NCBI GenBank assembly: GCA_026707745.1
Contig: JAPOWG010000030.1
Location: forward strand, 1 to 64,000
DNA: 64,000 nt
Origin: Chloroflexota bacterium
Lineage (GTDB): Bacteria; Chloroflexota; Anaerolineae; Aggregatilineales; Phototrophicaceae
Direction of reading: 5' to 3'
This document shows, piece after piece, positions 8,151 through 17,223 of the stretch (within the stretch, counting starts at the first letter, position 1; every line of letters begins with the position of its first letter). Made by a program: the position numbers and the translations under genes. The notes beneath the pieces were generated by a model. It was not told where the DNA came from. It ran no database searches and saw only the letters and a program-made list of their open reading frames with translations.

Positions 8151-9215
8151 ATGGCAGCTAAGTCCAACATACTTGAAGTCAGCGACCTCAAGACGCATTT
8201 CTTCACCGAGCAGGGTGTCGTGCCAGCCGTCGATGGCGTCAGCTTTCAGATCAAGCGCGGCGGCACGCTCGGCGTACTCGGGGAGAGCGGCTGCGGCAAA
8301 TCGGTCACCGGCTTCTCCATCCTGCGCCTGGTGCGCCCGCCGGGGGAGATCGTCGCTGGCCAGATCCGCTATTACGGCCGCGATACGGTTAATGGAGACG
8401 ACCTTGCGCAGATTGATGCTACCAGCGAAGAGATGCGCCAAATGCGCGGTTCAGAAATCGCCATGGTATTCCAGGAACCGATGACATCGCTCGATCCGCT
8501 CTTCACCGTCGGCAACCAGATCATGGAAGCCATCCTGTATCATCAAGATGTCAGCAAAGCGGAAGCGCGAAAGATCGCTATTGAGATGCTGGACAAGGTC
8601 CGAATGCCACAGCCGCGCGAGATGATCAAGAAGTATCCGCATCAGCTTTCGGGCGGGATGCGCCAGCGCGTTATGATCGCCATGGCGCTCTCCTGCCGCC
8701 CAAAACTGCTGATCGCCGATGAGCCGACAACCGCTCTCGATGTCACCACCGAGGCGCAGATCCTGGAACTGATGCGCGAACTGCAAGAGGAACTGGGCAT
8801 GGCTATCATGTTCATCACCCACGACCTGGGCGTCATTGCGGAAATGGCGGAGGAAGTGGCCGTCATGTACCTGGGCAAGGTGGTGGAGCAAAGCGATATC
8901 GAGTCGCTCTTCACCGATCCCCAACACCCCTATACAAAAGCGTTGATGCAATCGATTCCCAAAGTCGGGCAGAAGGCCGACGGACGGCTGGAGACCATCC
9001 GCGGCATGGTGCCATCGCCGCGGAACATACCGACCGGATGCCCATTCCATCCGCGCTGCGCGAGCTTCCTGCAAGGGATCTGCGATACAGAGCTGCCGCA
9101 ACTGAAGCAATCCAAGCCCGGACATTGGGTGAGTTGCTTCTTGTACGAGGATGGGAACGCCGGCCATTCATCTACCCCACCCCCGGCCCCTCCGCAAAGC
9201 ATCGGAGAGGGGTGA
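8151..9215 (+). CDS. ABC transporter ATP-binding protein, DppD/OppD type, importer 1
   Basis: 354 residues. Walker A GESGCGKS (44-51), signature LSGGMRQR (166-173), Walker B LLIADEP (187-193), switch His224 in ITHDLG. The C-terminal oligopeptide-transporter extension carries the cysteine cluster in [16 protein letters not shown]. Energises importer 1 with the F-type partner. The last ~15 codons ([16 protein letters not shown]) are read from a dispersed hairpin repeat, so the original stop has apparently been lost and replaced. Starts 5 bp after the DppC stop. Confidence 0.93.
   Translation: MAAKSNILEVSDLKTHFFTEQGVVPAVDGVSFQIKRGGTLGVLGESGCGKSVTGFSILRLVRPPGEIVAGQIRYYGRDTVNGDDLAQIDATSEEMRQMRGSEIAMVFQEPMTSLDPLFTVGNQIMEAILYHQDVSKAEARKIAIEMLDKVRMPQPREMIKKYPHQLSGGMRQRVMIAMALSCRPKLLIADEPTTALDVTTEAQILELMRELQEELGMAIMFITHDLGVIAEMAEEVAVMYLGKVVEQSDIESLFTDPQHPYTKALMQSIPKVGQKADGRLETIRGMVPSPRNIPTGCPFHPRCASFLQGICDTELPQLKQSKPGHWVSCFLYEDGNAGHSSTPPPAPPQSIGEG
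9171..9214. repeat. Dispersed G/C-rich hairpin repeat forming the 3' end of the preceding gene
   Basis: Inverted copy of the repeat at 1134-1170 and 5865-5910: CTACCCCACCCCCGGCCCC then CCCCTCCG/CGGAGAGGGG. It is translated as the C-terminal tail of the DppD-type ATPase; the stop codon TGA (9213-9215) is at its edge. Confidence 0.5.
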
Positions 9216-9343
9216 CTCTATGGCTGAGCTGATGAATCTCATCCCGCTCGATACCTTGCATGCGCATTCGAATGATTGGTCCAAGCGGATGTGGGACAAT
9301 GTATCCGGCCGAGCCAGAATGTACCGAGACGGAGGCGCCAGCC

Positions 9344-10366
9344 ATGGTGGATGAGGGGCGCGTCGTGCTCAAAGTGCAAAATCTCAAGAAGTATTACCCG
9401 ATCACGGCGGGCTTGCTGCGGCGCGTCGTTGGTCATGTCAAAGCGGTCGATGATGTGACTTTTAGTATCCCGGAACGGACGACCCTGGGTTTGGTCGGCG
9501 AAAGCGGCTGCGGCAAGACGACTGCGGCGCACACCATCATGCGCGGCCTGGAGCCAACCGGCGGCAAGGTCGTCTTCCACGATCGGCAATTGGGGGCTGT
9601 TGATCTCGCGACAGCCGACAAAGACACGCTTTACCAGGTGCGGCGTAATATGCAGATGGTCTTCCAGGATCCCAATTCCTCGCTTAATCCGCGCATGACC
9701 CTGCTTGACTTGATTGGCGAACCACTGCTTGTCTACAAACAGGCGAAGGGCCAGGAATTGGTCGACCGCGTCGCTGAATTGCTGAAGCACGTCGGCTTGC
9801 GTCCAGAATACATGCGCCGCTTCCCTCACGCCTTCAGCGGCGGGCAGCGTCAGCGCATCGGCATCGCGCGCGCCCTGGCATTGAACCCGCAATTCATTGT
9901 CGCGGACGAACCGACATCGGCGCTGGATGTTTCGATTCAAGCGCAAACGCTGAACCTGCTACAAGACCTGCAGGACGAATTCTCCTTGTCCTATCTCTTC
10001 ATCGCCCATGATCTGAGCGTCGTGGAGCACATCAGCGATTTCGTCGCGGTCATGTATGTCGGCAAACTGGTCGAGCATGCCGATACGCGCCGTCTCTATC
10101 ACAACCCCAAACATCCCTATACCGAAGCGCTATTGTCCAGCATCCCGCGGCCCGATCCAACCACGTCCAAAAGACGCGTGCCGATAACAGGCGAATTGCC
10201 AGACCCTGCCAACCCCCCGCAAGGCTGCTATTTTCATCCGCGCTGCCCCTATGCCGAAGCGCTCTGCACCCACGAGGAGCCGCCCCTGCAAGAAGTAGAG
10301 CCGGGGCACTACGCCGCTTGTCACTTCGCGGATAAGCTAAGTCTGCGCGGCGTCAACGACTTCTGA
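9344..10366 (+). CDS. ABC transporter ATP-binding protein, DppF/OppF type, importer 1
   Basis: 340 residues from the ATG at 9344, chosen because GGAGGC (9331-9336) precedes it and the ABC fold begins at VVLKVQNLKKYY. The open frame extends to 9260 but those codons are not ABC-like. Walker A GESGCGKT (52-59), signature FSGGQRQR, Walker B FIVADEPTSALD, switch His in IAHDLS, and a C-terminal cysteine cluster (GCYFHPRCPYAEALC). Pairs with the D-type ATPase. The 128-bp gap before it contains a possible 44-codon open frame (9220-9354) with no recognisable similarity. Confidence 0.92.
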   Translation: MVDEGRVVLKVQNLKKYYPITAGLLRRVVGHVKAVDDVTFSIPERTTLGLVGESGCGKTTAAHTIMRGLEPTGGKVVFHDRQLGAVDLATADKDTLYQVRRNMQMVFQDPNSSLNPRMTLLDLIGEPLLVYKQAKGQELVDRVAELLKHVGLRPEYMRRFPHAFSGGQRQRIGIARALALNPQFIVADEPTSALDVSIQAQTLNLLQDLQDEFSLSYLFIAHDLSVVEHISDFVAVMYVGKLVEHADTRRLYHNPKHPYTEALLSSIPRPDPTTSKRRVPITGELPDPANPPQGCYFHPRCPYAEALCTHEEPPLQEVEPGHYAACHFADKLSLRGVNDF

Positions 10367-10461
10367 GCCATTGCCCCTGGCTGGCGGCCTCATCTGCCGC
10401 GACTTATGGCGACCCGATCACCACGATACACAGCGCTTGCCTCTGAACAGGTTTTTACTTC

Positions 10462-10690
10462 GGTAGCGTATCGAAGTCGGTTGAAATAAAGAACAACACT
10501 CACCTGACAGCCGGTAGGGGCGATCCGATGGATCGCCCGACGAGTAGAAACTGAATGAGTATCGGGCGACTCGGCGCTGCGCGTAGACACCGCAGGTCAG
10601 TCGCCCCTACCAAATCGTTCGTATTTTGAGTTAAGGATCTCATGTTGAAGACTGGCTACGAAGGATTTCAACCAGAAAGGATACACTACC
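10462..10690 (-). mobile_element. MITE copy 1 (229 bp, 8-bp target duplications)
   Basis: The gap 10367-10895 consists mainly of this element and the regulator promoter. Read on the minus strand it starts GGTAGTGTATCC and ends with sequence whose inverse is GGTAGCGTATCGAAGTCGG, forming imperfect terminal inverted repeats. Both flanks are TTTACTTC (10454-10461 and 10691-10698), a perfect 8-bp target duplication. Inside are two palindromes of the GTAGGGGCGACT...AGTCGCCC type. This copy carries the 22-nt module in palindrome A but not in palindrome B. Related copies at 36162-36390 and 38427-38676. No coding capacity. Confidence 0.8.
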
Positions 10691-10714
10691 TTTACTTCTG
10701 GATTTTTTGACCAG

Positions 10715-10753
10715 ATTTGACAAATGTGTTACGGTATGGTTAATCGAATAACC
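10715..10753 (+). promoter_or_regulatory. Candidate promoter with LacI-type operator upstream of the regulator gene
   Basis: A perfect -35 box TTGACA (10717-10722) lies in the small palindrome ATTTGACAAAT (10715-10725). The presumed -10/+1 area is covered by GGTTAATCGAATAACC (10738-10753), a 14-of-16 palindrome with a central CG, the shape expected for a LacI-family operator. This placement would allow autorepression. No good -10 hexamer is visible, so the promoter call is tentative. Confidence 0.4.
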
Positions 10754-10895
10754 CACGGGAGCCGTCTGTCCGATCAGCGACAAAGCAAAGGGGATTGTGC
10801 GGATAGAGCGGCCTTCGCCGCCGTTCCATCGGAGTTTTCTCGCCTGTGGCGCGCACAAATCTAAGTACGCATTCTTGAAGTCCAGGACGCCGAAA

Positions 10896-11915
10896 ATGCA
10901 ATCCAAATCCACTCAAGAAGATGTCGCGAGAAAAGCTGGCGTTTCGGTCGCCACCGTTTCTTACGTCATGAGCGGCCGCAAAAATGGGCGCAGCAGAATC
11001 CCCGAGGCGACGAAGAAAGTCGTCCTGGCCGCGGCAAAGGAACTGAATTACCTGCCAAATTCCGCCGCGCGCGATTTGCGCCGCGGCAAGTCCGATCGCA
11101 TTTGTCTGGTGCTGCCGGTGGCGGGCGCGCCGATCAACAACTTGTTATACAACTCCGTCGACAAGGTCTTTGAAACCCACGGTTATTTTCTCATCTCTTG
11201 CTTTGCCGGCACCGCGGAACGGGAGTATCGCATTTACCAGCAACTGCTGCGGGGCTTCGCCGACGGCGTCATTTTCTTCAGTAACTTTTACCTGGGCGAA
11301 AGCCACTTTAACGAACTATCCGCCTTGGGCATCGCAGTCGTGGCCGGCTCGATGCTGACAAGCCGCAAGATCAATTCGCATGGATTTGACGTGATCCGCT
11401 CCGATGCCTCGGAATCGCAAGAAGCAGCGGTGCGACACCTGCTCCGCACGGGCCACTCGCGCATTGCGATTATCTGGGACGAGAGCAATCTCAACCACGT
11501 GGATCGCGTGGAAACTTACATGCGCATCATGCGGCGATACGGCGTGAAAATCGACCCCGCCTTACAGCGCAATCGAGTGCCGGACGGGCGCTCCGCCTAC
11601 GAGGTTATGGCATCGCTGCTGGCCCTGGATTCTCCGCCGACAGCGGTGCTCGCAACCTCGGACCGCACCGCGGAGGGCGCCCTGAACGCTGTCAAAGATC
11701 ACGATCTACGGATTCCCGGGCAAGTTGCGATCATCGGCTTTGGCAATACATCGGAGACAGCGATAACCACGCCGCAATTGACGACGATCGGACCTGAATC
11801 CTGGAGTTTGCCTGTGGCGGCTCAGTTAATGCTCTCGCGCCTGGAGCAGGACGCGCCTATGGAGGGCCGCACATTGGATATACCGGCAAAACTTCTGTTA
11901 AGGGAAACCGCTTAG
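10896..11915 (+). CDS. LacI family transcriptional regulator
   Basis: 339 residues from the ATG at 10896, picked because the helix-turn-helix starts immediately (TQEDVARKAGVSVATVSYVM, residues 6-25) and AGGA lies upstream; an open frame continues to 10797 without similarity. The hinge helix region (PNSAARDLRRGKS) leads into a periplasmic-binding-type effector domain with family landmarks ADGVIFFS, HLLRTGHSRIAII and VAIIGFGN. It should bind a sugar-like effector and control the importer 2 operon, whose receptor starts 110 bp downstream on the same strand; a CG-centred palindrome in its own leader supports autoregulation. Effector unknown. Confidence 0.9.
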   Translation: MQSKSTQEDVARKAGVSVATVSYVMSGRKNGRSRIPEATKKVVLAAAKELNYLPNSAARDLRRGKSDRICLVLPVAGAPINNLLYNSVDKVFETHGYFLISCFAGTAEREYRIYQQLLRGFADGVIFFSNFYLGESHFNELSALGIAVVAGSMLTSRKINSHGFDVIRSDASESQEAAVRHLLRTGHSRIAIIWDESNLNHVDRVETYMRIMRRYGVKIDPALQRNRVPDGRSAYEVMASLLALDSPPTAVLATSDRTAEGALNAVKDHDLRIPGQVAIIGFGNTSETAITTPQLTTIGPESWSLPVAAQLMLSRLEQDAPMEGRTLDIPAKLLLRETA

Positions 11916-12025
11916 CAGCGGGAACTGGCAGCTTTCTTTAAGGGGAAGGAGGAAGGCAATTTGGATAAACAAGAAACGGGTGTCAAATTGAATCGCTGTT
12001 AAGGAGTCAAAGGGAGGAAAAGATC

Positions 12026-13951
12026 ATGAAAAGAATGCTACTCATATTGCTGGTATTTGCCTTCGCCATCTGCATAACCGGTGGCGCGCTCCTGGCGCAG
12101 TCCGGGTATTCCGAAGCGCCGATGCTGGCGGAACAGGTCGCCGCCGGGGAATTGCCCCCGGTCGACGAACGCTTGCCCGCCCAGCCCTTTGTCCAGGAGG
12201 CGCGCAATAACATCGGCACCTACGGCGGTACTATCGTCGGCATCTGGAACGATGAAGTCGCTTGCGATCCGGAAACCTGCTCGGTCTTGAACGCCAATGT
12301 CGCGCAATTCGACTTCAACTTCAATATCGTGCCCGATATCGTGGAATCCTACGCGCTCAGCGACGATGCCCTGACCTTCACAGTGAAACTGCGCGAAGGG
12401 CATCGCTGGTCCGATGGCGCGCCGCTGACGACCGAGGACGTGCAATTCTGGTATGACGCCGTGGTCAAGAACGACGATGTCTTCCTGGCGAATACCGACA
12501 ACGGCATCCTGGCCAGCGGGCAGCACGCCGATCTGGAAGTCATCGACGACTACAATTTCGTCTTCCACTATCCCGAACCCTTCGTGCGCGTTTTGGATAC
12601 CATAACCGACTTCCGTCCCTTCTTGCCCAAGCACTACTTGAGCCAGTTCCACATTGATTACAACGAGAACGCGGATGAACTGGCGCAGGAAGCGGGCTAC
12701 GATTTCTGGCACGAGCTCTTTGAAGCCAAGCTGCTGGGCGGGACCGCGGCCGACCCCTACTTCTCGGTTCAAGATCCCGATTTGCCGGTGCTGAGCGCCT
12801 GGATCTACGAGAGCACGGATTCGGAAAACAACTATACCTTTGTCAGGAATCCCTACTATCACGTGGTCGATCCCGAAGGCAATCAGTTGCCATATGCCGA
12901 TTACTTCCTGCGGCTCACCGCGCCCAGCACCGAGGTGATGGTAGCCAGGATCGTCTCAGGAGACATCACGCACGCCGGCTTCGGGCGTAACATTTCCGAG
13001 TTTCCGCTGCTGGCGGAAAATGCCGAGGCCAATGGCTATGTGGTGAACTTGCACCCCGATCTGCGGGCGTCGGAGTTCGGCATGGTTCTCAACTTCACGC
13101 ACAATGATCCGGTTCTGCGCGAGATCTTCAACGATATCCGCTTCCGCCGGGCGCTTTCCATCGCCATCAACCGCGCCGAAGTGCAAGAACTGGTCTTCCT
13201 CGGCCAGGGCAAGCCGCGGCAGCCGATCTTCGATCCATCAGCCACATTCTACGAAGAGGGCATCGACGAGAATGCCATAGAGTACGATGTCGACGGCGCC
13301 AACGCCCTGCTGGACGAGATGGGCTTGGAGCGCGGCGACGATGGTTGGCGTATGCGTCCCGATGGCGCGCCGCTCCAGATCACCTTCAGCGCGCCCTTCG
13401 GCAGCGGCCCCTGGCGGACGGAACTGGTTGAACTGATCAAAGCTTATTGGGCGGAAGTCGGCGTGGATCTCTTGCTGGATCCCATTGACGGCACACTCTT
13501 CCGCGAACGCCTGCGCGCCAATGACATCGATATGGGCTCCTGGGCGATCGGCGGCTCTTCCGAGGTCTTCAGCCGCAACAACGCGCCGATTCGCTATCGC
13601 CCGCCGTTTCACTGGCCGACAACGCCTATCGGCGGTCTGCGCTGGTATCAATGGTACGAATCCGGCGGGGAACAAGGCGATGAACCGCCCGCGGAAGTAC
13701 AACGTCTTTACCAGGCGGTGGATGAATGGATGCAAGTGCCGCGCGGCACCGAGCGCTATCTGGAGCTCGGCCAGGAAATCATGCGCACCAACGCCGAGAA
13801 CCTCTGGGTGATCGGTACGGTAGGCTTGATGCCGCGTCCCATCGTTTTCGACAAGGATTTGCGCAACGTCCCGGGACCGGAGGATATCGTCAGCGTCGAA
13901 TTCTGGGTTTGGGGACCGCACCATCCCGAGCAATGGTACTTCGCTGAATAG
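12026..13951 (+). CDS. Oligopeptide-type ABC transporter substrate-binding protein (SBP family 5), importer 2
   Basis: 641 residues. Signal peptide MKRMLLILLVFAFAICI with predicted cleavage near LLAQ-S; the cysteine at 16 is not in a lipobox (Ile precedes it). Mature start YSEAPMLAEQVAAGELPPVD is homologous to the importer 1 receptor. SBP_bac_5 elements: LREGHRWSDGAPLTTEDVQF and the FRRALSIAINRAEV helix. Strong ribosome site GGGAGGAAAAG. Located between the LacI regulator and the importer 2 permeases; the downstream lyase, enolase-type enzyme and oxidoreductase suggest the ligand is a carbohydrate or sugar-acid derivative (inference). Confidence 0.9.
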   Translation: MKRMLLILLVFAFAICITGGALLAQSGYSEAPMLAEQVAAGELPPVDERLPAQPFVQEARNNIGTYGGTIVGIWNDEVACDPETCSVLNANVAQFDFNFNIVPDIVESYALSDDALTFTVKLREGHRWSDGAPLTTEDVQFWYDAVVKNDDVFLANTDNGILASGQHADLEVIDDYNFVFHYPEPFVRVLDTITDFRPFLPKHYLSQFHIDYNENADELAQEAGYDFWHELFEAKLLGGTAADPYFSVQDPDLPVLSAWIYESTDSENNYTFVRNPYYHVVDPEGNQLPYADYFLRLTAPSTEVMVARIVSGDITHAGFGRNISEFPLLAENAEANGYVVNLHPDLRASEFGMVLNFTHNDPVLREIFNDIRFRRALSIAINRAEVQELVFLGQGKPRQPIFDPSATFYEEGIDENAIEYDVDGANALLDEMGLERGDDGWRMRPDGAPLQITFSAPFGSGPWRTELVELIKAYWAEVGVDLLLDPIDGTLFRERLRANDIDMGSWAIGGSSEVFSRNNAPIRYRPPFHWPTTPIGGLRWYQWYESGGEQGDEPPAEVQRLYQAVDEWMQVPRGTERYLELGQEIMRTNAENLWVIGTVGLMPRPIVFDKDLRNVPGPEDIVSVEFWVWGPHHPEQWYFAE

Positions 13952-13961
13952 ACCATCACGC

Positions 13962-13997
13962 CGAGTCCGCGCGCGCCTTCGAAGCCGCGCGGACTCG
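13962..13997 (+). terminator. Strong stem-loop between receptor and permease genes (attenuator-like)
   Basis: Perfect 12-bp arms CGAGTCCGCGCG (13962-13973) and CGCGCGGACTCG (13986-13997) with a 12-nt loop, followed by only four T (CCACTTTTG). It lies 11 bp after the receptor stop, where it could reduce read-through into the permeases. Confidence 0.6.
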
Positions 13998-14038
13998 CCA
14001 CTTTTGCGCACCCATAGCTGGCTCGTGTAATTTATCTT

Positions 14039-15025
14039 ATGCTGGGCTTTATTTTTCGCCGTATCCTGCTCTTCATACCGACCCTGCTCTTCATCTCGAT
14101 CTTGGTATTTTTCTTGATCCAGTTGCCGCCGGGTGATTATCTCGATACGCTGATTCTCAGGATGCAGGAAAGCGGCTCGTCAGTCGATGCGGAAACCGAG
14201 GCGCTCCTGCGCGAGCGTTATGCCCTGGATCAACCCTTTCTGGCGCAATACACGCGTTGGATAAGCAACATTGTCACCGAGGGCGATTTCGGACGGTCCT
14301 TTAACTGGAACCGACCGGTTTCCGAACTGATCTGGAGCCGGCTGGGCTGGACGCTTGCCATTTCCCTCGGCTCGCTGCTTTTCACCTGGGTCCTGGCCTT
14401 CCCTATCGCTATCTATTCCGCCACCAATCAGTACTCGCTCTTTGACTATTTCTTCAGCTTTATCGGCTTTATCGGCTTGGCGATCCCGAATTTCCTGCTG
14501 GCGCTAGTCTTGATGTGGATCGGCTTTTCGGTATTCGGGGTGTCGATGGGCGGCTTGTTTTCCAGCGAGTTCCGCGACGCGCCCTGGAGCATCGAGAAGT
14601 TCATCGACTTTCTGTCGCACCTGTGGGTGCCGATCGTCGTGCTGGGCACGGCGGGAACAGCCGGTTTGATCCGCACCATGCGCGCCAACCTGTTGGATGA
14701 ATTGAACAAGCCCTACGTCGAAGCGGCGCGCGCCAAAGGCCTGCGCGAGCGCCGCCTGATCTGGAAGTACCCGGTGCGCGTGGCGCTGAACCCCTTCATT
14801 AGCTCGCTGGCGACGATCTTGCCCGGGATGATCTCCGGCGCGACTATCGTTTCGGTCGTGTTGAGTTTGCCGACGACAGGACCGCTCATGCTGGACGCCC
14901 TGCTGGAACAAGATATGTTCTTGGCGGGGAGTTTCTTGCTGATGCTGAGCCTGTTCACACTCGTGAGCACCCTGGTCTCCGATATCCTGCTGGTGCTGGT
15001 GGATCCGCGGATTCGCCTCGATTGA
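14039..15025 (+). CDS. ABC transporter permease, DppB/OppB type, importer 2
   Basis: 328 residues, six predicted helices. Opens MLGFIFRRILLFIPTLLFIS, has the LPPGDYLDTL loop common to the family, and the coupling loop RAKGLRERRLIWKYPVR. Ends VDPRIRLD, the typical DppB C-terminus. No convincing ribosome site is seen before the ATG at 14039. Forms the pore with the following DppC-type gene, 13 bp downstream. Confidence 0.92.
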   Translation: MLGFIFRRILLFIPTLLFISILVFFLIQLPPGDYLDTLILRMQESGSSVDAETEALLRERYALDQPFLAQYTRWISNIVTEGDFGRSFNWNRPVSELIWSRLGWTLAISLGSLLFTWVLAFPIAIYSATNQYSLFDYFFSFIGFIGLAIPNFLLALVLMWIGFSVFGVSMGGLFSSEFRDAPWSIEKFIDFLSHLWVPIVVLGTAGTAGLIRTMRANLLDELNKPYVEAARAKGLRERRLIWKYPVRVALNPFISSLATILPGMISGATIVSVVLSLPTTGPLMLDALLEQDMFLAGSFLLMLSLFTLVSTLVSDILLVLVDPRIRLD

Positions 15026-15038
15026 GGGGTAATAGACC

Positions 15039-16169
15039 GTGTTTCGATCTCGACCCGTGAGCGAAGAAGCGCTGAAGAAGGCCGACGAGCGCCAACTGAC
15101 CGCTTCGCAATGGCAGTTGATCTGGTGGCGTTTTCGCAAGCACCGCGCCGCCATGATCAGCCTGGCTGTCCTGCTGCTCTTCTACTTTGTCGCGTTCTTT
15201 GCCGGTTTCTTCGCCCCGCGCGATCCCGCCCGCGTAGACGCGCAATTCGCCCAGGCGCCGCCACAGCCGCTGGTCTTCATAGATGAGACGGGATTCCATT
15301 TCCCGCCAATCGTTTACGGATACGTCGGCGAGCGCGATCCCAAGACCCTGCGCAAATTCTACCGCGTCAGCGCCGACGATCGATACCAATTGCGATTCTT
15401 CGTACGCGGGGACCCGTACTTGATTTTTGGTTTTATCGAAAGTGATATTCATTTTATCGGCGCCGACGATCCGGATCTGCCGCTCTTCCTCCTGGGTACG
15501 GACCTGCTCGGGCGCGACATGCTCTCGCGGATCATTTACGGCGCGCAAATCTCACTGACAGTGGGCTTGGTCGGCGTCTTCCTGAGTCTGATACTGGGCA
15601 TCTTGCTCGGCGGCGTCTCGGGCTACTATGGCGGCTGGCTGGATGTCGCGATTCAGCGTCTGATCGAGGTATTGCGTTCTATCCCGACTATCCCGCTGTG
15701 GCTCACGCTCAGCGCCGCCCTGCCCCGCAACTTGACCCAACTACAGATGTATTTTGGTATCACGATCATCTTGTCCTTCATCGGCTGGACCGAGGTGGCG
15801 CGCGTCGTCCGCGGCAAGTTCATGTCGCTGCGCAACGAAGATTTTATCCTGGCCGCGCGCACCATCGGCACGCCCCGCTTCCGCATCATTTATCGGCACA
15901 TGGTGCCGTCGTTCATCAGTCATCTCATCGCCGCGCTGACGCTGGCGCTGCCGATCATGATTCTCAGCGAAACGGCGCTTAGCTTTCTGGGCTTGGGCTT
16001 GCGCCCGCCGACCATCAGCTGGGGCACCTTGCTCGACGGCACACAGAATCTCAACGCTATCGCTTTGACGCCCTGGCTGCTGCTGCCGGTGGTGCCCATC
16101 ATTATCACGGTGCTGGCTTTCAACTTTGTCGGCGATGGCTTGCGCGATGCCGCCGATCCCTACGCCTAA
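15039..16169 (+). CDS. ABC transporter permease, DppC/OppC type, importer 2
   Basis: 376 residues from a GTG start at 15039; GAGGGG over the end of the preceding gene is its ribosome site. Like the importer 1 homologue it has a ~90-residue insertion between helix 1 and the LLGTDLLGRDMLSRI motif. Coupling loop TIGTPRFRIIYRHMVPS; C-terminus FNFVGDGLRDAADPYA. Partner of the DppB-type permease. Confidence 0.91.
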   Translation: MFRSRPVSEEALKKADERQLTASQWQLIWWRFRKHRAAMISLAVLLLFYFVAFFAGFFAPRDPARVDAQFAQAPPQPLVFIDETGFHFPPIVYGYVGERDPKTLRKFYRVSADDRYQLRFFVRGDPYLIFGFIESDIHFIGADDPDLPLFLLGTDLLGRDMLSRIIYGAQISLTVGLVGVFLSLILGILLGGVSGYYGGWLDVAIQRLIEVLRSIPTIPLWLTLSAALPRNLTQLQMYFGITIILSFIGWTEVARVVRGKFMSLRNEDFILAARTIGTPRFRIIYRHMVPSFISHLIAALTLALPIMILSETALSFLGLGLRPPTISWGTLLDGTQNLNAIALTPWLLLPVVPIIITVLAFNFVGDGLRDAADPYA

Positions 16170-16186
16170 ACGGAACGACCTGAACC

Positions 16187-17218
16187 ATGCCCACATCCAA
16201 ACCGCTGCTGGAGATCAAAAACCTCAAGATGCACTTTCCCATCAAGCGGGGCATCATGGGGCGGACCGTCGGTTTTATCAAGGCCGTCGACGATGTCAGC
16301 CTGACCATCGGCGAAGGCGAAGTCGTGGGGCTGGTCGGCGAAAGCGGCTGCGGCAAATCGACCGTATCGCGCTGCATCGTCCGCGCCTACACGCCGACCG
16401 CCGGCCAAATCCTGCTATACGATGAGAAAGGCGGGGCGGTGGACCTCGCCAGCATTCCCGAACCGGACATGCTGCCCTATCGCCGCGATATCCAGATGAT
16501 CTTTCAAGACCCCTTTTCGTCTCTGAACCCGCGCATGACCTTGCGCCAGATTATCGGCGAGCCGATGCGCAACTATCAGATCTGCCGCGGCAAGGAACTC
16601 GAAGATCGCGTGGCTCATCTGCTGGAATCCGTCGGGCTGCGGCCAGAGCATATGTCGCGCTATCCACATGCTTTCAGCGGCGGTCAGCGACAACGCATCG
16701 GCATTGCACGCGCGCTGGCGCTCAACCCGCGTTTGATCATCTGCGACGAACCGGTATCCGCGCTCGATGTATCGGTACAGGCGCAGATCCTCAACCTGCT
16801 GCGCGACCTGCAAGCGGAATTCCGCTACAGCTATCTCTTCATCGCCCACGATCTCAGCGTGGTCGATTATATCTGCGAGCGCGTCGCCGTCATGTACGTC
16901 GGCAAGATCGTCGAGACGGCCGATACCGCCACCATTTTCAAGGACCCGCATCATCCCTACACGGCTGCCCTGCGCTCGGCGATCCCGCAATTGAATCCGC
17001 GCTTGCGACAACTCCCGGTGCCGCTGGAAGGGGATGTCGCCGACCCTGCCAACACGCCTTCGGGCTGCGTCTTTCATCCGCGCTGTCGCTTCGCAGAGGA
17101 TCGCTGTCGCCACGAGACCCCAGCAATGACGCCGACTGGGCCGCGCCACCATGCGCGCTGCCATTTCGCCGGCGAACTGAATCTTTCCGGACTGTCGGAG
17201 CCGGCGGCGACTGCCTGA
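16187..17218 (+). CDS. ABC transporter ATP-binding protein, DppF/OppF type, importer 2
   Basis: 343 residues. Walker A GESGCGKS (51-58), signature FSGGQRQR, Walker B LIICDEPVSALD, switch His in IAHDLS, C-terminal cysteine cluster GCVFHPRCRFAEDRC. Here the F-type gene precedes the D-type, the reverse of importer 1. Starts 17 bp after the permease stop. Confidence 0.92.
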   Translation: MPTSKPLLEIKNLKMHFPIKRGIMGRTVGFIKAVDDVSLTIGEGEVVGLVGESGCGKSTVSRCIVRAYTPTAGQILLYDEKGGAVDLASIPEPDMLPYRRDIQMIFQDPFSSLNPRMTLRQIIGEPMRNYQICRGKELEDRVAHLLESVGLRPEHMSRYPHAFSGGQRQRIGIARALALNPRLIICDEPVSALDVSVQAQILNLLRDLQAEFRYSYLFIAHDLSVVDYICERVAVMYVGKIVETADTATIFKDPHHPYTAALRSAIPQLNPRLRQLPVPLEGDVADPANTPSGCVFHPRCRFAEDRCRHETPAMTPTGPRHHARCHFAGELNLSGLSEPAATA

Positions 17219-17223
17219 CCGGG

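Noticed and set aside
9220..9354. 44-codon open frame between the importer 1 ATPase genes
   Set aside because: Has a plausible AGGGG site but no similarity, and its start region lies next to a dispersed repeat; not supported enough to list as a gene.
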